Shown: positions 25,545-34,948, numbered from the stretch's first letter. The stretch is DNA of 64,000 nt from Pseudomonas sp. GCEP-101 (GCF_025133575.1 NZ_CP104011.1:558001-622000), one strand, 5' to 3'. Notes: a model not told the origin generated them from the letters alone. Numbers and translations are program-made.

Positions 25545-26432
25545 ATGAACAACACCCACACCCTGACCACGAACAGCAACCTCGGCGGCTGGCTCAGTGG
25601 CTTCCTCGGCGTGCTCATCTTCAGCGGCTCGCTGCCGGCCACCCGGGTGGCGGTGGCCGACTTCGACCCGACCTTCCTCACCCTCGCCCGCGCCAGCATC
25701 GCCGGCCTGCTGGCAGCGGCGATCCTGGTCCTGCTGCGGCAGAAGCTGCCGGCGCGCCAGGACCTGGTCCCGCTGCTGGTGGTCGCCGGCGGCGTGGTGG
25801 TGGGCTTCCCACTGCTCACCGCGCTGGCGCTGCAGCACGTCAACTCGGCCCACGCCATCGTCTTCGTCGGCCTGCTGCCGCTGGCCACTGCGCTGTTCGG
25901 CGTGCTGCGCGCCGGCGAGCAGCCGCGCCCGGCGTTCTGGATCTGCTCGGGGCTGGGCAGCGCGGTGGTGGCGGGCTTCGCCCTGTCGCAGAGCGGCGCG
26001 GGCAACGTCACCGGCGACCTGCTGATGCTGGCCGCCGTCGCCGTCTGCGGCCTGGGCTATGCCGAAGGCGGACGCATTGCCCGGCACCTGGGCAGCTGGC
26101 AGGTGATCTGCTGGGTGCTGGTGCTGTCCCTGCCGCTGATGCTGCCGCTGGCCTGGTACACCCAACCGGAAACCTTCAGCGGCGCCAGCTGGCCGGCCTG
26201 GATCAGCCTGGCCTACGTCTCGCTGTTCAGCATGCTGATCGGCTTCTTCTTCTGGTACCACGGCCTGGCCACCGGCGGCATCGCCGCGGTGGGCCAGCTG
26301 CAACTGCTGCAGCCGTTCTTCGGCCTGGCGCTGGCGGGCCTGCTGCTGCACGAGCAGATCAGCCCGCTGATGGCCGGCGCCACCGTCGCCGTGGTGCTGT
26401 GCGTGGCGGGGGCGAAACGCTTCGCCCGCTGA
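25545..26432 (+). CDS. EamA-family DMT exporter
   Basis: 295 residues, ten hydrophobic segments in two EamA repeats (about 15-140 and 155-290). It faces the MocR gene, which suggests control by a PLP- or amine-related ligand. An alternative start at 25536 adds three residues. The substrate is unknown; MocR-linked EamA proteins are often amino acid or amine exporters (inference). Confidence 0.9.
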   Translation: MNNTHTLTTNSNLGGWLSGFLGVLIFSGSLPATRVAVADFDPTFLTLARASIAGLLAAAILVLLRQKLPARQDLVPLLVVAGGVVVGFPLLTALALQHVNSAHAIVFVGLLPLATALFGVLRAGEQPRPAFWICSGLGSAVVAGFALSQSGAGNVTGDLLMLAAVAVCGLGYAEGGRIARHLGSWQVICWVLVLSLPLMLPLAWYTQPETFSGASWPAWISLAYVSLFSMLIGFFFWYHGLATGGIAAVGQLQLLQPFFGLALAGLLLHEQISPLMAGATVAVVLCVAGAKRFAR

Positions 26433-26522
26433 CCGCCGGCGTCCTTCACAGTCCCGCCCGGGGAAAATCGCGGTATCATCGGGCGTTTGCGTACTCGGCT
26501 GGACTGCCGGAAGGACACTCGG

Positions 26523-28904
26523 ATGAAGCCACCCGCCGACTCTCCACTGCCTGCCGTGGAGCGCGACGAACTCGCGCCGCGGCCACGGCTGACCCTGGGC
26601 AGCCACGTGCACAGCGGCTTCGACCTGCGCAGCGGGCGCATGCAGAACATCTCGCGGCATCGCGCCGCGCTGGCCTTCCTGTATGGCGACATGCCGGTGT
26701 CGGGCAGCGTCACGCCGCGCTCGGGGCGCGAGATCCGGGTATTCCGCGATGACCAGATCGTCCGCGTCAGCCGCGCGCTGGAGCTGGAGCACGCCTGGCG
26801 CCTGGACCTGCGCGAGCTGGGCTTCAAGCCGGCGATGCGCCGCAGCGATGCCCTGGAAGACAGCGCCGGGGAGATGTTCGAGCTGCCCGACGACAGCGCC
26901 TGGCAGGAATTCATGCGCGAAGGCCTGCCGCGCCTGCGCGAGCAGGGCTGGGAAATCGATATCCGCCCCGAGTTCGTCTTCGACCTCACGCCGGTGAAGA
27001 ACTGGTACGCCGAGATCGAGGAGACCGACGACCGCCAGTGGTTCGACCTGGAGCTGGGCATCGAGGTGGAAGGCCGGCGCATCAGCCTGCTGCCGGCCCT
27101 GATCGAACTGATCCGGCGCATGCCCGCGCTGCTCGACCCGGTCGCCCTCGCCCGCCATGCCGACGATGAGCAACTGGTGCTGCGCCTGGATGCCGGGCGC
27201 AACCCGATCCATACCTGGCAGACCGCCTCCGACCGCCCGCTGCGCGTGTCGCTGCCGTTCGGCAGGCTCAAGCCGCTGCTCGGCACGCTGTCGGAGTTCT
27301 ACCTCGGCGAACAGCCCCCGGTGCGCCGCCTGCGCATGGGCGCGCCGGACGCCGCGCGCCTGACCGAACTGGAAGAGTTGCCGCTGACCTGGCAGGGCGG
27401 CGAGCAGCTGCGCGAGATCGCCCATCGCCTGCGCGACTACCGGGCCCAGCCGGCACAGATTCCCGCCGGCCTCAACGCCGAGCTGCGCGCCTATCAGCAC
27501 GAAGGCCTGAGCTGGATGCAAACCCTGCGTGAAGTCGGCGCCAGCGGCATCCTCGCCGACGACATGGGCCTGGGCAAGACGCTGCAATCGCTCGCCCACG
27601 TGCTGCTGGAAAAACAGGCCGGGCGCCTGAGCAGCCCGGCGCTGGTGATCATGCCCACCAGCCTGATCCCCAACTGGCTGGACGAGGCCGAGCGCTTCAC
27701 CCCCGACCTGCGCGTGCTCGCCCTGCATGGCGCCGGACGGCGCAAGGCGTTCGCGAAGATCGCCGAGCACGACCTGATCCTCACCACCTACGCCCTGCTG
27801 CCGCGCGACGCCGAGAAGCTCGCCCAGCACGAGTACCACCTGCTGATCCTCGACGAGGCGCAGAACATCAAGAACGCCACCACCAAGGCTGCCCAGGCCG
27901 CACGCCACCTGCGGGCGCGCCACCGGCTGTGCCTGACCGGCACGCCGCTGGAGAATCACCTGGGCGAGCTGTGGTCGCTGTTCCACTTCCTGCTGCCGGG
28001 CTGGCTGGGCGATGCGCGGCAGTTCGCCGTGGACTACCGCACGCCCATCGAGCGCCACGGCGACCAGGGCCGCCTGGCGCACCTCGCCGCGCGCATCCGC
28101 CCGTTCCTGCTGCGCCGCACCAAGGAGCAGGTGGCCTCGGAATTGCCGCCCAAGAGCGAGTTCATCCAGCACATCGAACTCAGCGAGGCGCAGCGCGACC
28201 TCTACGAAACCGTGCGCCTGGCGCTCGATCGCAAGGTGCGCGACGAGATCGCCCGCCGCGGCCTGGCGCGCAGCCGCATCATCATCCTCGAGGCGCTGCT
28301 CAAGCTGCGCCAGGTCTGCTGCGACATCCGCCTGGTGAACAAGGAAGCGCCGCCGCCTACCGGCAAGTCGGCGCGCGCGGTCACCTCGGGCAAGCTGGTG
28401 TACCTGCTGGACATGCTCGAGGAACTGCTCGCCGAAGGCCGCCGCGTGCTGGTGTTCTCGCAGTTCACCTCGATGCTCGCGCTGATCGGCGAGGCCCTGG
28501 CCGAGCGCAACCTGGAGTATGCCCTGCTGACCGGCGACACCCGCGACCGCCGCGCGCCGGTGAAGGATTTCCAGGAAGGCCGCGTACCGCTGTTCCTGAT
28601 CAGCCTGAAGGCCGGCGGCGTGGGCCTGAACCTGACTGCTGCCGACACCGTGATCCACTACGACCCGTGGTGGAACCCGGCCGCCGAGAACCAGGCCAGC
28701 GACCGCGCCTACCGGATCGGCCAGGACAAGCCGGTGTTCGTCTACAAGCTGATCGCCCGGGGCACGGTGGAAGAGAAGATCCAGTTGCTGCAACGCGACA
28801 AGGCCGCGCTGGCCGCCGGCATCCTCGAAGGCTCCGGCACCGACTGGCAATTGGACGACGCGGATATCGACGCCCTGTTCGCACCGCTGCCCAAGGCCGT
28901 CTGA
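26523..28904 (+). CDS. SNF2-family ATP-dependent helicase/translocase
   Basis: 793 residues with a ~310-residue N-terminal region of unknown fold and a full SNF2 ATPase core: motif I DDMGLGKTLQ (347-356), motif II LDEAQNIKN (about 443-451), motif III LTGTPLENHLGELW, then the second RecA lobe with VFSQFTSML, GGVGLNLTAADTVIHYDPWWNP and the arginine finger motif SDRAYRIGQ. Such enzymes translocate on double-stranded DNA to remodel protein-DNA complexes. The ATG at 26523 follows GGAAGGACACTCGG. Runs 90 nt after the EamA gene. Confidence 0.93.
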   Translation: MKPPADSPLPAVERDELAPRPRLTLGSHVHSGFDLRSGRMQNISRHRAALAFLYGDMPVSGSVTPRSGREIRVFRDDQIVRVSRALELEHAWRLDLRELGFKPAMRRSDALEDSAGEMFELPDDSAWQEFMREGLPRLREQGWEIDIRPEFVFDLTPVKNWYAEIEETDDRQWFDLELGIEVEGRRISLLPALIELIRRMPALLDPVALARHADDEQLVLRLDAGRNPIHTWQTASDRPLRVSLPFGRLKPLLGTLSEFYLGEQPPVRRLRMGAPDAARLTELEELPLTWQGGEQLREIAHRLRDYRAQPAQIPAGLNAELRAYQHEGLSWMQTLREVGASGILADDMGLGKTLQSLAHVLLEKQAGRLSSPALVIMPTSLIPNWLDEAERFTPDLRVLALHGAGRRKAFAKIAEHDLILTTYALLPRDAEKLAQHEYHLLILDEAQNIKNATTKAAQAARHLRARHRLCLTGTPLENHLGELWSLFHFLLPGWLGDARQFAVDYRTPIERHGDQGRLAHLAARIRPFLLRRTKEQVASELPPKSEFIQHIELSEAQRDLYETVRLALDRKVRDEIARRGLARSRIIILEALLKLRQVCCDIRLVNKEAPPPTGKSARAVTSGKLVYLLDMLEELLAEGRRVLVFSQFTSMLALIGEALAERNLEYALLTGDTRDRRAPVKDFQEGRVPLFLISLKAGGVGLNLTAADTVIHYDPWWNPAAENQASDRAYRIGQDKPVFVYKLIARGTVEEKIQLLQRDKAALAAGILEGSGTDWQLDDADIDALFAPLPKAV

Positions 28905-28917
28905 ATCGCCTCGCCCC

Positions 28918-29082
28918 TTGTGGGGCGAGCGTGCTCGCGAACCCGCCCGGCGATGGTATTTCCCTGGAGCGCACCCTGCGCGCGGTCGCGGGCATGGCCC
29001 GCTCCTACAGAACATCCGGCATGGTGAACGTCCGGGCACAGGCGCCGCTTTTTGTAGGAGCGGACCTTGTCCGCGAAATCCC
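28918..29082. repeat. Cluster of three REP-related units
   Basis: Units at 28918-28943 (GGGGCGAGCGTGCTCGCGAA), 28971-29010 (GGTCGCGGGCATGGCCCGCT form) and 29050-29082 (TGTAGGAGCGGACCTTGTCC form). They lie in the 433-nt gene-free region 28905-29337 after the helicase gene. The remaining 29083-29298 has two small hairpins (AGTGGAAATCCACT at about 29166, TGTAGGAACCTACA at about 29200) and no convincing gene. Confidence 0.85.
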
Positions 29083-29298
29083 ACCCGCCCATCCGCTCAA
29101 CCCGGCGAACACTCCTGCAACCGTCCCCCTCGCCCGCTTACATGAAAGAACCTTCCTACATCACCAGTGGAAATCCACTACATCGCCCACCACGCGCCTG
29201 TAGGAACCTACACCTGCGCCGACACAACGAGCCGGACCCGGCAGAGGCAGACGCCCCGGGCAAACCAGGACTCCTGCCGGCGCCATGATTTCCCCTGT

Positions 29299-29336
29299 AG
29301 CCCTGGCCAGCCTTCCTCCTGCGCCGGGGCTTTTTT
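29299..29336 (+). terminator. Orphan intrinsic terminator, rightward
   Basis: AGCCCTGGC (29299-29307) pairs with GCCGGGGCT (29323-29331, one G-U), followed by six T (29331-29336). It points rightward, but the nearest rightward gene (helicase) ends 394 nt upstream and the adjacent gene at 29338 is leftward. It may end the helicase transcript or a small RNA made from 29083-29336. Confidence 0.7.
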
Positions 29337-29337
29337 C

Positions 29338-30123
29338 TCAGCGCATCCCCCAGCCGTGGCTGACCAGCACCGACTGCCCGGTGAGCGCTGCCGAGGGGAA
29401 GCTGGCGAGAAACAGCACCGTCTGCGCCACGTCCTCCACCGTGGTGAATTCGCCGTCCACCGTGCCGCCCAGCATCACCTGCTTCACCACCGCCTCCTCG
29501 CTGATGCCCAGCTCCTTCGCCTGTTCGGGAATCTGCTTCTCCACCAGCGGCGTGCGCACAAAGCCGGGACACACCACGTGGGAGCGCACGCCGTGCGGGC
29601 CGCCTTCCTTCGCCAGGGTGCGCGCCAGCCCCAGCAGGCCGTGCTTGGCGGTGACATAGGCGGACTTGAGCGGCGACGCTTCGTGGGAGTGCACCGAGCC
29701 CATGTAGATCACCACGCCGCCGCGCCCCGCCGGGTACATATGGCGCAGCGCCGCGCGGGTGGTGAGGAAGGCGCCGTCGAGGTGGATGGCGAGCATCTTC
29801 TTCCAGTCGGCGAAGGCGAAGTCCTGCAGCGGATTGACGATCTGGATGCCAGCGTTGGAGACCAGAATGTCGAGGCTGCCAAACGCCGCAACGACCTCAT
29901 CGATGCCACGGTCCACGGCCTGCTCGTCGGTCACGTCCATGGCCACCGCCAGGGCCTTGCCGCCGGCGGCTTCGATCTCGACCGCCACGCGCTGGGCGGC
30001 GTCCTGCTGCAGGTCGGCGATGGCCACCGCCGCGCCGGCCTGCGCCAGGGTCAGGGCGATCTGCTTGCCGATGCCACTGGCCGCGCCGGTGACCACCGCG
30101 ACCTTGCCGTTCAATGCATTCAT
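29338..30123 (-). CDS. bdhA: 3-hydroxybutyrate dehydrogenase (SDR)
   Basis: 261 residues; cofactor motif TGAASGIGK (about 12-20), NNAG-equivalent SNAGIQ, catalytic region [22 protein letters not shown] with Ser, Tyr and Lys in order, and the family tail [28 protein letters not shown] and [20 protein letters not shown] are typical of D-3-hydroxybutyrate dehydrogenases, which convert 3-hydroxybutyrate to acetoacetate with NAD. CGGAG lies 7 nt before the ATG. No acetoacetate genes are adjacent. Confidence 0.92.
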   Translation of the reverse strand: MNALNGKVAVVTGAASGIGKQIALTLAQAGAAVAIADLQQDAAQRVAVEIEAAGGKALAVAMDVTDEQAVDRGIDEVVAAFGSLDILVSNAGIQIVNPLQDFAFADWKKMLAIHLDGAFLTTRAALRHMYPAGRGGVVIYMGSVHSHEASPLKSAYVTAKHGLLGLARTLAKEGGPHGVRSHVVCPGFVRTPLVEKQIPEQAKELGISEEAVVKQVMLGGTVDGEFTTVEDVAQTVLFLASFPSAALTGQSVLVSHGWGMR

Positions 30124-30166
30124 CAGAGAGCTCCGGGGGAAGGTGGAACTCTCACTCTAGACGGCT

Positions 30167-30514
30167 CTAATCGCGCAGCAGCTGGATATCGCCGTCTCGG
30201 TGCTGACGGTACAACGTGTAGGGCAGCGTCAGGGTATCGGCCACTGCGGAAAGCCCCATGTCGAGAAACGCTACCGGTACGTTCATCGGGGCGACGCTGT
30301 ACAAGGGACCGCCACGAGGATGGGCGTCACCGCTCATCACGCATAGGTTGTAGACCACTCCACCGTATACTCGCGGGAGCGTGTTACCGCAGCCCGTTCC
30401 CCTGAGCTGCAAATCATCGACGCGAGCAACGTTGTCGGTGGAAAGCGTTCGGGACGATCCGCAACCGGCCAAACTTCCGGCAATCATCAACGCCATCGCC
30501 AAGCGGATCAGCAT
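30167..30514 (-). CDS. YceK/YidQ-like lipoprotein (copy 2)
   Basis: 115 residues with lipobox SLAGC and a conserved core: LPRVYGGVVYNLC, FLDMGLSAVADTLTLPYTLYRQ. GGGAG sits 8 nt before the ATG at 30514 but only 2 nt before the ATG at 30520, so 30514 is preferred. It is a paralogue of the gene immediately upstream; the pair probably arose by tandem duplication. Both would be outer-membrane or periplasmic lipoproteins (DUF1375). Function unknown. Confidence 0.87.
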   Translation of the reverse strand: MLIRLAMALMIAGSLAGCGSSRTLSTDNVARVDDLQLRGTGCGNTLPRVYGGVVYNLCVMSGDAHPRGGPLYSVAPMNVPVAFLDMGLSAVADTLTLPYTLYRQHRDGDIQLLRD

Positions 30515-30542
30515 TGTCATTTCTCCCTGAGCCGAGAGCGGC

Positions 30543-30902
30543 TCAATCACGCCGCAGCTCGATACTGCCGTCGCGCTGCTGCCGATAGACGGTGTAGGGC
30601 AAGGCCAGGGTATCGACGACGCCCGACAACGCCATGTCCAGCACCGCCAGGACCGGCGGGCCGAATACCTGGTTGGCCGGTGTGGCGGGCGGCGTCTGGT
30701 TGGCATCCTGCGGCGGCTCGCCGTAAAGCTGGCAGGCATCCCACACGACCCCGCCATACACCCGCGGGATGGCGCCACAGTAGGTGCCCTTGAGGCGCAA
30801 GTCGCTCGCGTTCACCACCGCATCGCTACGCAGCGTGTGAAAGGACCCGCAACCGCCGAGCAACGCGGCGGCGAGCAGCAGCCAGGGACGGATCATCGGC
30901 AT
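30543..30902 (-). CDS. YceK/YidQ-like lipoprotein (copy 1)
   Basis: 119 residues; lipobox LLGGC and the same core IPRVYGGVVWDAC, VLDMALSGVVDTLALPYTVYRQQRDG as the neighbouring paralogue, plus a Pro/Thr-rich insert (about 67-80) the other lacks. GGAG lies 7 nt before the ATG. 28 nt separate it from copy 2. It starts 32 nt after the ABC-2 permease gene ends, so it may be co-transcribed with the exporter. Confidence 0.87.
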   Translation of the reverse strand: MPMIRPWLLLAAALLGGCGSFHTLRSDAVVNASDLRLKGTYCGAIPRVYGGVVWDACQLYGEPPQDANQTPPATPANQVFGPPVLAVLDMALSGVVDTLALPYTVYRQQRDGSIELRRD

Positions 30903-30933
30903 GTCGAAACTCCTTCTTCATAGCCCAAGCGGC

Positions 30934-32067
30934 TTACCAACCCTTGAGCTGGTCCCAGCGCCAGTTGCGGTACTGGTAGATCAGTGTACCCAGCAAGCCG
31001 TAGGCCGCCGCCATGGCGAAGAGGATGAGGATGCGGTCAGCCACGGCTGAAAGCGGCAGGTTCATCTGGTTCATCTCCACCACCGCGCGGATCGCCCAGG
31101 TGGACGGGATCGCGTCCGCCAGCAATTGCACCCAGTGCGGCATGGCCTGGGGCGGCCAGGTGAAGCCGGCCATGTAGAACAGCGGCAGGGTGATGAAGGT
31201 CATGGTCAGGTAGACCGCTTCCTCGGAGGGCAGCAGCTCGGCGATGAACTCGCTCATGGCGATCACCGCCAGCAGGAACGGCAGCACCAGGCCCATCAGC
31301 ATGAAGAACGAGGCCGTCTGCCGGTACCCCATCATCCACGGCCAGATGACGTAGAAGAGCATCGCCAGCACCGTCCAGATCAACAGCTGCGCGGCGTAGC
31401 GACCGAAGCGCGTGGAGGTGGGCTGGCGCAGCGAGCGGGGGGTGCCGCCGCGCAGGTTGAGGTTCACCCGCGTGCAGGAGAGCAGCAGGCTGTGCTGCAG
31501 GATCAGCGTTACCAGGCCGGGCAGGACGATGGCGGCGAAGCTGGTGCCGGGGTTGAACAGGTCGGTGAGCTGGCCGACGGCCGGTTGCAGCAGGACGTCC
31601 GCCTGCACCTCGGAGAAGCCGCCGCGCATGAGCTTCTCGCGGTTGTAGCGCAGCGACAGCTCGCTGTAGGTGGCGCTGATGTCCTGCTGGATCTGCCCGT
31701 TGGCCATGCGGTTGGTGGCGTCGCCGAAGATCGGCACGGTCACCGCCTCGCCGCGCAGCACGCGCTTCTCGAAGTCCAACGGAATCACCACGATGGCGAA
31801 CAGCTTGCGCCAGGCCAGGTCATGCTGGGCCTCGGGCAACTGGTCGTAGCCCAGGGTGGCGATCTTCGGTGTGGCGTCCAGCAGGCGCACCAGCTCGCGG
31901 GACACGCCGCTGTGGTCCATGTCGATCACCGCCACCGGCAGGTCGTCCATGGTGCGGTGGGCGTAGGGCAAGGTGGTCAGCGACACGGACAGCACCATCA
32001 GCAGCCACAGCGGCTTGCCGAGCATGCCGCTCAGGGATTCGCGAAAGACCTTGTAGAAGTTCTCCAT
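30934..32067 (-). CDS. ABC-2 type permease (second)
   Basis: 377 residues of the YhhJ/ABC-2 membrane type: an N-terminal membrane segment (about 20-38), a large periplasmic domain with PVAVIDMDHSGVSREL and six C-terminal membrane segments (FITLPLFYMAGFTWPPQAMP is characteristic). AAGGA lies 6 nt before the ATG. It follows the first permease by 9 nt. No ATPase gene is nearby. Confidence 0.92.
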   Translation of the reverse strand: MENFYKVFRESLSGMLGKPLWLLMVLSVSLTTLPYAHRTMDDLPVAVIDMDHSGVSRELVRLLDATPKIATLGYDQLPEAQHDLAWRKLFAIVVIPLDFEKRVLRGEAVTVPIFGDATNRMANGQIQQDISATYSELSLRYNREKLMRGGFSEVQADVLLQPAVGQLTDLFNPGTSFAAIVLPGLVTLILQHSLLLSCTRVNLNLRGGTPRSLRQPTSTRFGRYAAQLLIWTVLAMLFYVIWPWMMGYRQTASFFMLMGLVLPFLLAVIAMSEFIAELLPSEEAVYLTMTFITLPLFYMAGFTWPPQAMPHWVQLLADAIPSTWAIRAVVEMNQMNLPLSAVADRILILFAMAAAYGLLGTLIYQYRNWRWDQLKGW

Positions 32068-32076
32068 GGCAGTTCC

Positions 32077-33249
32077 TTACGCCGGGCTCAGGTCAAGGCG
32101 CCGGCGCAGGCGCATCTTGGCGATCATGTAGGCGATCAGCGGGTAGAGCAGCAGTTTGCAGCAGGTGTACAGGCCGGATTCGGCCGGGGCCTTGCGCAGG
32201 AACTGGTCGAACAGGCCGTGCAGCGTGTGGGTCAGCGGCTCGGCCAGGGAGATGAAGCGGGCGATCGGCGGCATCGCCAGTTCCGGCAGCAGCACCCCCG
32301 AGTAGGTCTGCGCCACGCCGATCAGCAGGCCGATCAGCGAATAGGCGCTGAAGCGGTTGGCGGTGAAGATGAACAGCATCAGCCCGACGCTCTGCGCCGC
32401 GGCCACATAGCAGACGGTGATCGCCAGCATCCACCACGGGTTGCCGTTGATCCGCGCACCGTTGAGCTCGACCAGCAGGAACAACTCCACCATCAGCAAG
32501 GCGCTGAACAGCAGCGTGTAGGGCGCCAGCTTGCCCAAAAGGCGCGCGCCGAGCGCCTGGGCGCGCAGGATGTGCGGCGAGGAGGCGCGCAGCTCGGGCG
32601 CCTCGCGCGCCAGCACGTGCACCGTGGCGACGATGACGAACAATTGCAGCAAATGGACGATGGCGGCGAACTGCTGGAAGTAGATGTAGTTGCCGCTGGC
32701 GTTGAACAGGCTTTCGTAGGACACGCTGATGCTGGCGAGCGCCGGCATGGGGCGGTCCATGCCGGCGGCCAGGTGCGGGCGCAGGTCGGCATTGACCGAA
32801 CTCATCAGGCCACTGAAGTCCTGGGTCGAGTAGAAGCCGGCGGAATAGAACAGCGAGTTGTAGTACAGCTCGGCGACCGGCTGGCGTCCGGACAGCGCGT
32901 CCGCCTCGAAGTCGCGGGGGATGTAGAGCAGCGCGTAGTCGTCGGCCATGCGCAGGCGGCGCAGGCCTTCCTGCAGGCCGCCGCCCAGCACCTCGACCTT
33001 GGCGTGGGAGCCGGCGTCCAGTTCGCGCACGATGCGCCGCGACAGGCTACTGTGATCCGCGTCGACCACCGCCACCGGCATGTCCAGCAAGGTGCCCGCC
33101 TGGTACACGCCGCTGATCACCACGAACAGCAGCAACGGCCAGAGCCAGCCGAGCCAGTGAATGGTCCAGCTGCGCAGGGCGACCCGCGTTTCGCTGCCGA
33201 AGGCCTGGGCGAAACGCAGCAGGTTGCGCCTTACTGCTTCCACTGCCAC
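32077..33249 (-). CDS. ABC-2 type permease (first)
   Basis: 390 residues, paralogous in layout to the next gene: N-terminal membrane segment (about 30-50), periplasmic domain with MPVAVVDADHSSLSRRIVRE, then six membrane segments with LIGLLIGVAQTYSGVLLPEL. The start is GTG at 33249 (a second GTG at 33243 is possible); either overlaps the 3' end of the HlyD gene by 13-19 nt, so translation is coupled. There is no clear ribosome site. Confidence 0.88.
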   Translation of the reverse strand: MAVEAVRRNLLRFAQAFGSETRVALRSWTIHWLGWLWPLLLFVVISGVYQAGTLLDMPVAVVDADHSSLSRRIVRELDAGSHAKVEVLGGGLQEGLRRLRMADDYALLYIPRDFEADALSGRQPVAELYYNSLFYSAGFYSTQDFSGLMSSVNADLRPHLAAGMDRPMPALASISVSYESLFNASGNYIYFQQFAAIVHLLQLFVIVATVHVLAREAPELRASSPHILRAQALGARLLGKLAPYTLLFSALLMVELFLLVELNGARINGNPWWMLAITVCYVAAAQSVGLMLFIFTANRFSAYSLIGLLIGVAQTYSGVLLPELAMPPIARFISLAEPLTHTLHGLFDQFLRKAPAESGLYTCCKLLLYPLIAYMIAKMRLRRRLDLSPA

Positions 33250-34202
33250 AGCGCACTCATGCCGGGGCGCAGGCCCGCTACCGGCTGGTCCGGATACAGG
33301 CGCACCTCAAAGGTCTTCAGGTCGAAATCACCGGTGGCGCGGGTGGCGCGCTTGGTGGCGAAATCACCGAGCGGTGCGATGTAGCTGACCTTGGCCTTCA
33401 CCTCGATGCCCTTGAGCGCGGGCACCTGGATGGCCACTTCATCGCCCTTCTTCACGTCGGCGAGGATGTCCTCCCGCAGGTTGAACACGAAGTAGGCGTC
33501 GGACAGCCGCACCAGCGTCAGCAAGGGACTGTAGGCGTTGACCAGCTCGCCCTGCTCCGCCGGGATCGGCCCGACCTCGCCATCCACCGGCGCCACCACG
33601 TTGAGGTCGTCGGTCTGCGCCTGCAGTTCGAGGATCTGCGCATCGGCCCGGCGCACCGCCGCTTCCAGGGCGCGGCGACGCTCCTCGCGGTCGCCCTGGG
33701 TGCCTTCGTCGAGATTGGCCTGGGCTTCGGCGACACGGTTGCGCGCCACGTCGCGGCCCCGGCGGGAGAGGTCCAGCTGAGCCTGGGAGACGAAGCCGCG
33801 GCCGGCCAGCTCCTCGTTGCGCTGGTACTCCAGCTCGGCGTTGCGCAGTTCGGCCTGGGCCTGGGACAGGCTGGCCTGCAGGGCTCGCAGGGTTTCCTCG
33901 CGGGTGCCGTGCAGGGACTCGTCGAGGTTGGCCTGCACCTGGTTGCGCGCGGCGCGCAGGGAATCCAGCTGGGCTTGCAGTTCCGGGCTGCTGAGGGAAA
34001 TCAGCAGCTGCCCCTGCTTCACATCGTCGCCACGCCGCACGTGCAGCAGTTCGACCCGGCCCTTGGCCTTGGACGCGACGATGACGTTGGTGGCGTCCGC
34101 TTCACCCTGGAGCAGCAGCGGCTGGGTGTGCAGGCGCAGATAGAGGGTAATGGCGATGATCACCAGAATCAGCAGGGGGGCAAACAGTTTCCATCCCTTC
34201 AT
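33231..34202 (-). CDS. HlyD-family adaptor of an ABC-2 exporter
   Basis: 323 residues: one N-terminal membrane segment (about 7-24), lipoyl half-motif ASKAKGRVELLHVRRGDDVK, a long coiled coil (about 75-200, rich in Ala/Arg/Gln/Glu) and a C-terminal beta domain (FNLREDILADVKKGDEVAI). First gene of the HlyD-permease-permease operon, which resembles yhiI-rbbA-yhhJ but lacks the ATPase. It starts 86 nt from psiE. Possible substrates include polyamines, drugs or lipids; none can be assigned. Confidence 0.92.
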   Translation of the reverse strand: MKGWKLFAPLLILVIIAITLYLRLHTQPLLLQGEADATNVIVASKAKGRVELLHVRRGDDVKQGQLLISLSSPELQAQLDSLRAARNQVQANLDESLHGTREETLRALQASLSQAQAELRNAELEYQRNEELAGRGFVSQAQLDLSRRGRDVARNRVAEAQANLDEGTQGDREERRRALEAAVRRADAQILELQAQTDDLNVVAPVDGEVGPIPAEQGELVNAYSPLLTLVRLSDAYFVFNLREDILADVKKGDEVAIQVPALKGIEVKAKVSYIAPLGDFATKRATRATGDFDLKTFEVRLYPDQPVAGLRPGMSALWQWKQ

Positions 34203-34287
34203 GGAGCGCTCTTCTCAGCTGGCGGATGCACCGATGGTAGTGCATCCGCCACCGGAGCGGCGGTCGCGGATCAATGAGGATGGGCGA

Positions 34288-34767
34288 TCAGCGCTCGTCA
34301 TCGCTGATCAGCTCGCGTTCGCCGCTGCGTTGCGGCGAACTCGGCGAGGGGAAGCGCGAGGAGGCATAGCGCACCACCAGGATCGCCAGCGCCAGCAGCA
34401 ACAGCGCCACCGAGACCAGGATGATGCCGTCGTCGGGCACGTGGTTGTGCTGGATGTCGGCGATCATCAGGCGGGTCAGCGCGGTCATCGCCACGTAGAT
34501 CAGGAAGCGCACCGGCATGTGGTTGGTCTTGAAGTAGATGCCGACCATCGCTCCCAGCTCGAGGTAGATGAACAGCAGCAGGATGTCGTCGATGCTCGCA
34601 TGGCCCTTGCCGACCATCTCGCCGAACGCCACCGCCGCCGACCAGAACACCGTGCCGCCGATGGCGAACAGGGCCAGATAATGGAAGCCCTCCACCAGCA
34701 GGTTGCCCAGGGATTCGGCACAGCCGTGCATCCGCTCGCTCAGGCGCTCGGCCCAGTTCTGTTTCAT
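34288..34767 (-). CDS. psiE: PsiE-family phosphate-starvation protein
   Basis: 159 residues with four membrane segments (about 30-50, 65-85, 97-113, 122-140) and the PsiE core LLFIYLELGAMVGIYFKTNH..PVRFLIYVAMTALTR. The ATG at 34767 has GGGGAG 9 nt upstream; the longer frame starting at 34827 begins within the divergent region. PsiE is induced by phosphate limitation in E. coli; its function is unknown. No pho box was verified here. Confidence 0.9.
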   Translation of the reverse strand: MKQNWAERLSERMHGCAESLGNLLVEGFHYLALFAIGGTVFWSAAVAFGEMVGKGHASIDDILLLFIYLELGAMVGIYFKTNHMPVRFLIYVAMTALTRLMIADIQHNHVPDDGIILVSVALLLLALAILVVRYASSRFPSPSSPQRSGERELISDDER

Positions 34768-34948
34768 TCGTCGGTTCTCCCCATCACAAATCAGCATCAC
34801 AAGGCTTGGTTGGCGTGAAGCCTGCAAGTGCTACGCCATTGATCTTGCGCAGTCATCCCACAGACAGGCTGCGACAAGATGACTGCAACTTTTTCCGCGG
34901 CCCCCGAGTCCATCCAGAGGCACGCCACAGAACAGGCAGGAACGAGTG

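Noticed and set aside
23999..26011. A 670-residue version of the MocR regulator starting at 26011
   Set aside because: The extra N-terminal part is antisense to the EamA gene; the conserved GntR start at 25408 is used.
25482..29084. A 1200-codon open frame antisense to the EamA and helicase genes
   Set aside because: It lies opposite well-conserved genes, is rich in Gln/Arg/Ala/Gly as expected of a GC-rich shadow frame, and has no recognisable domain.
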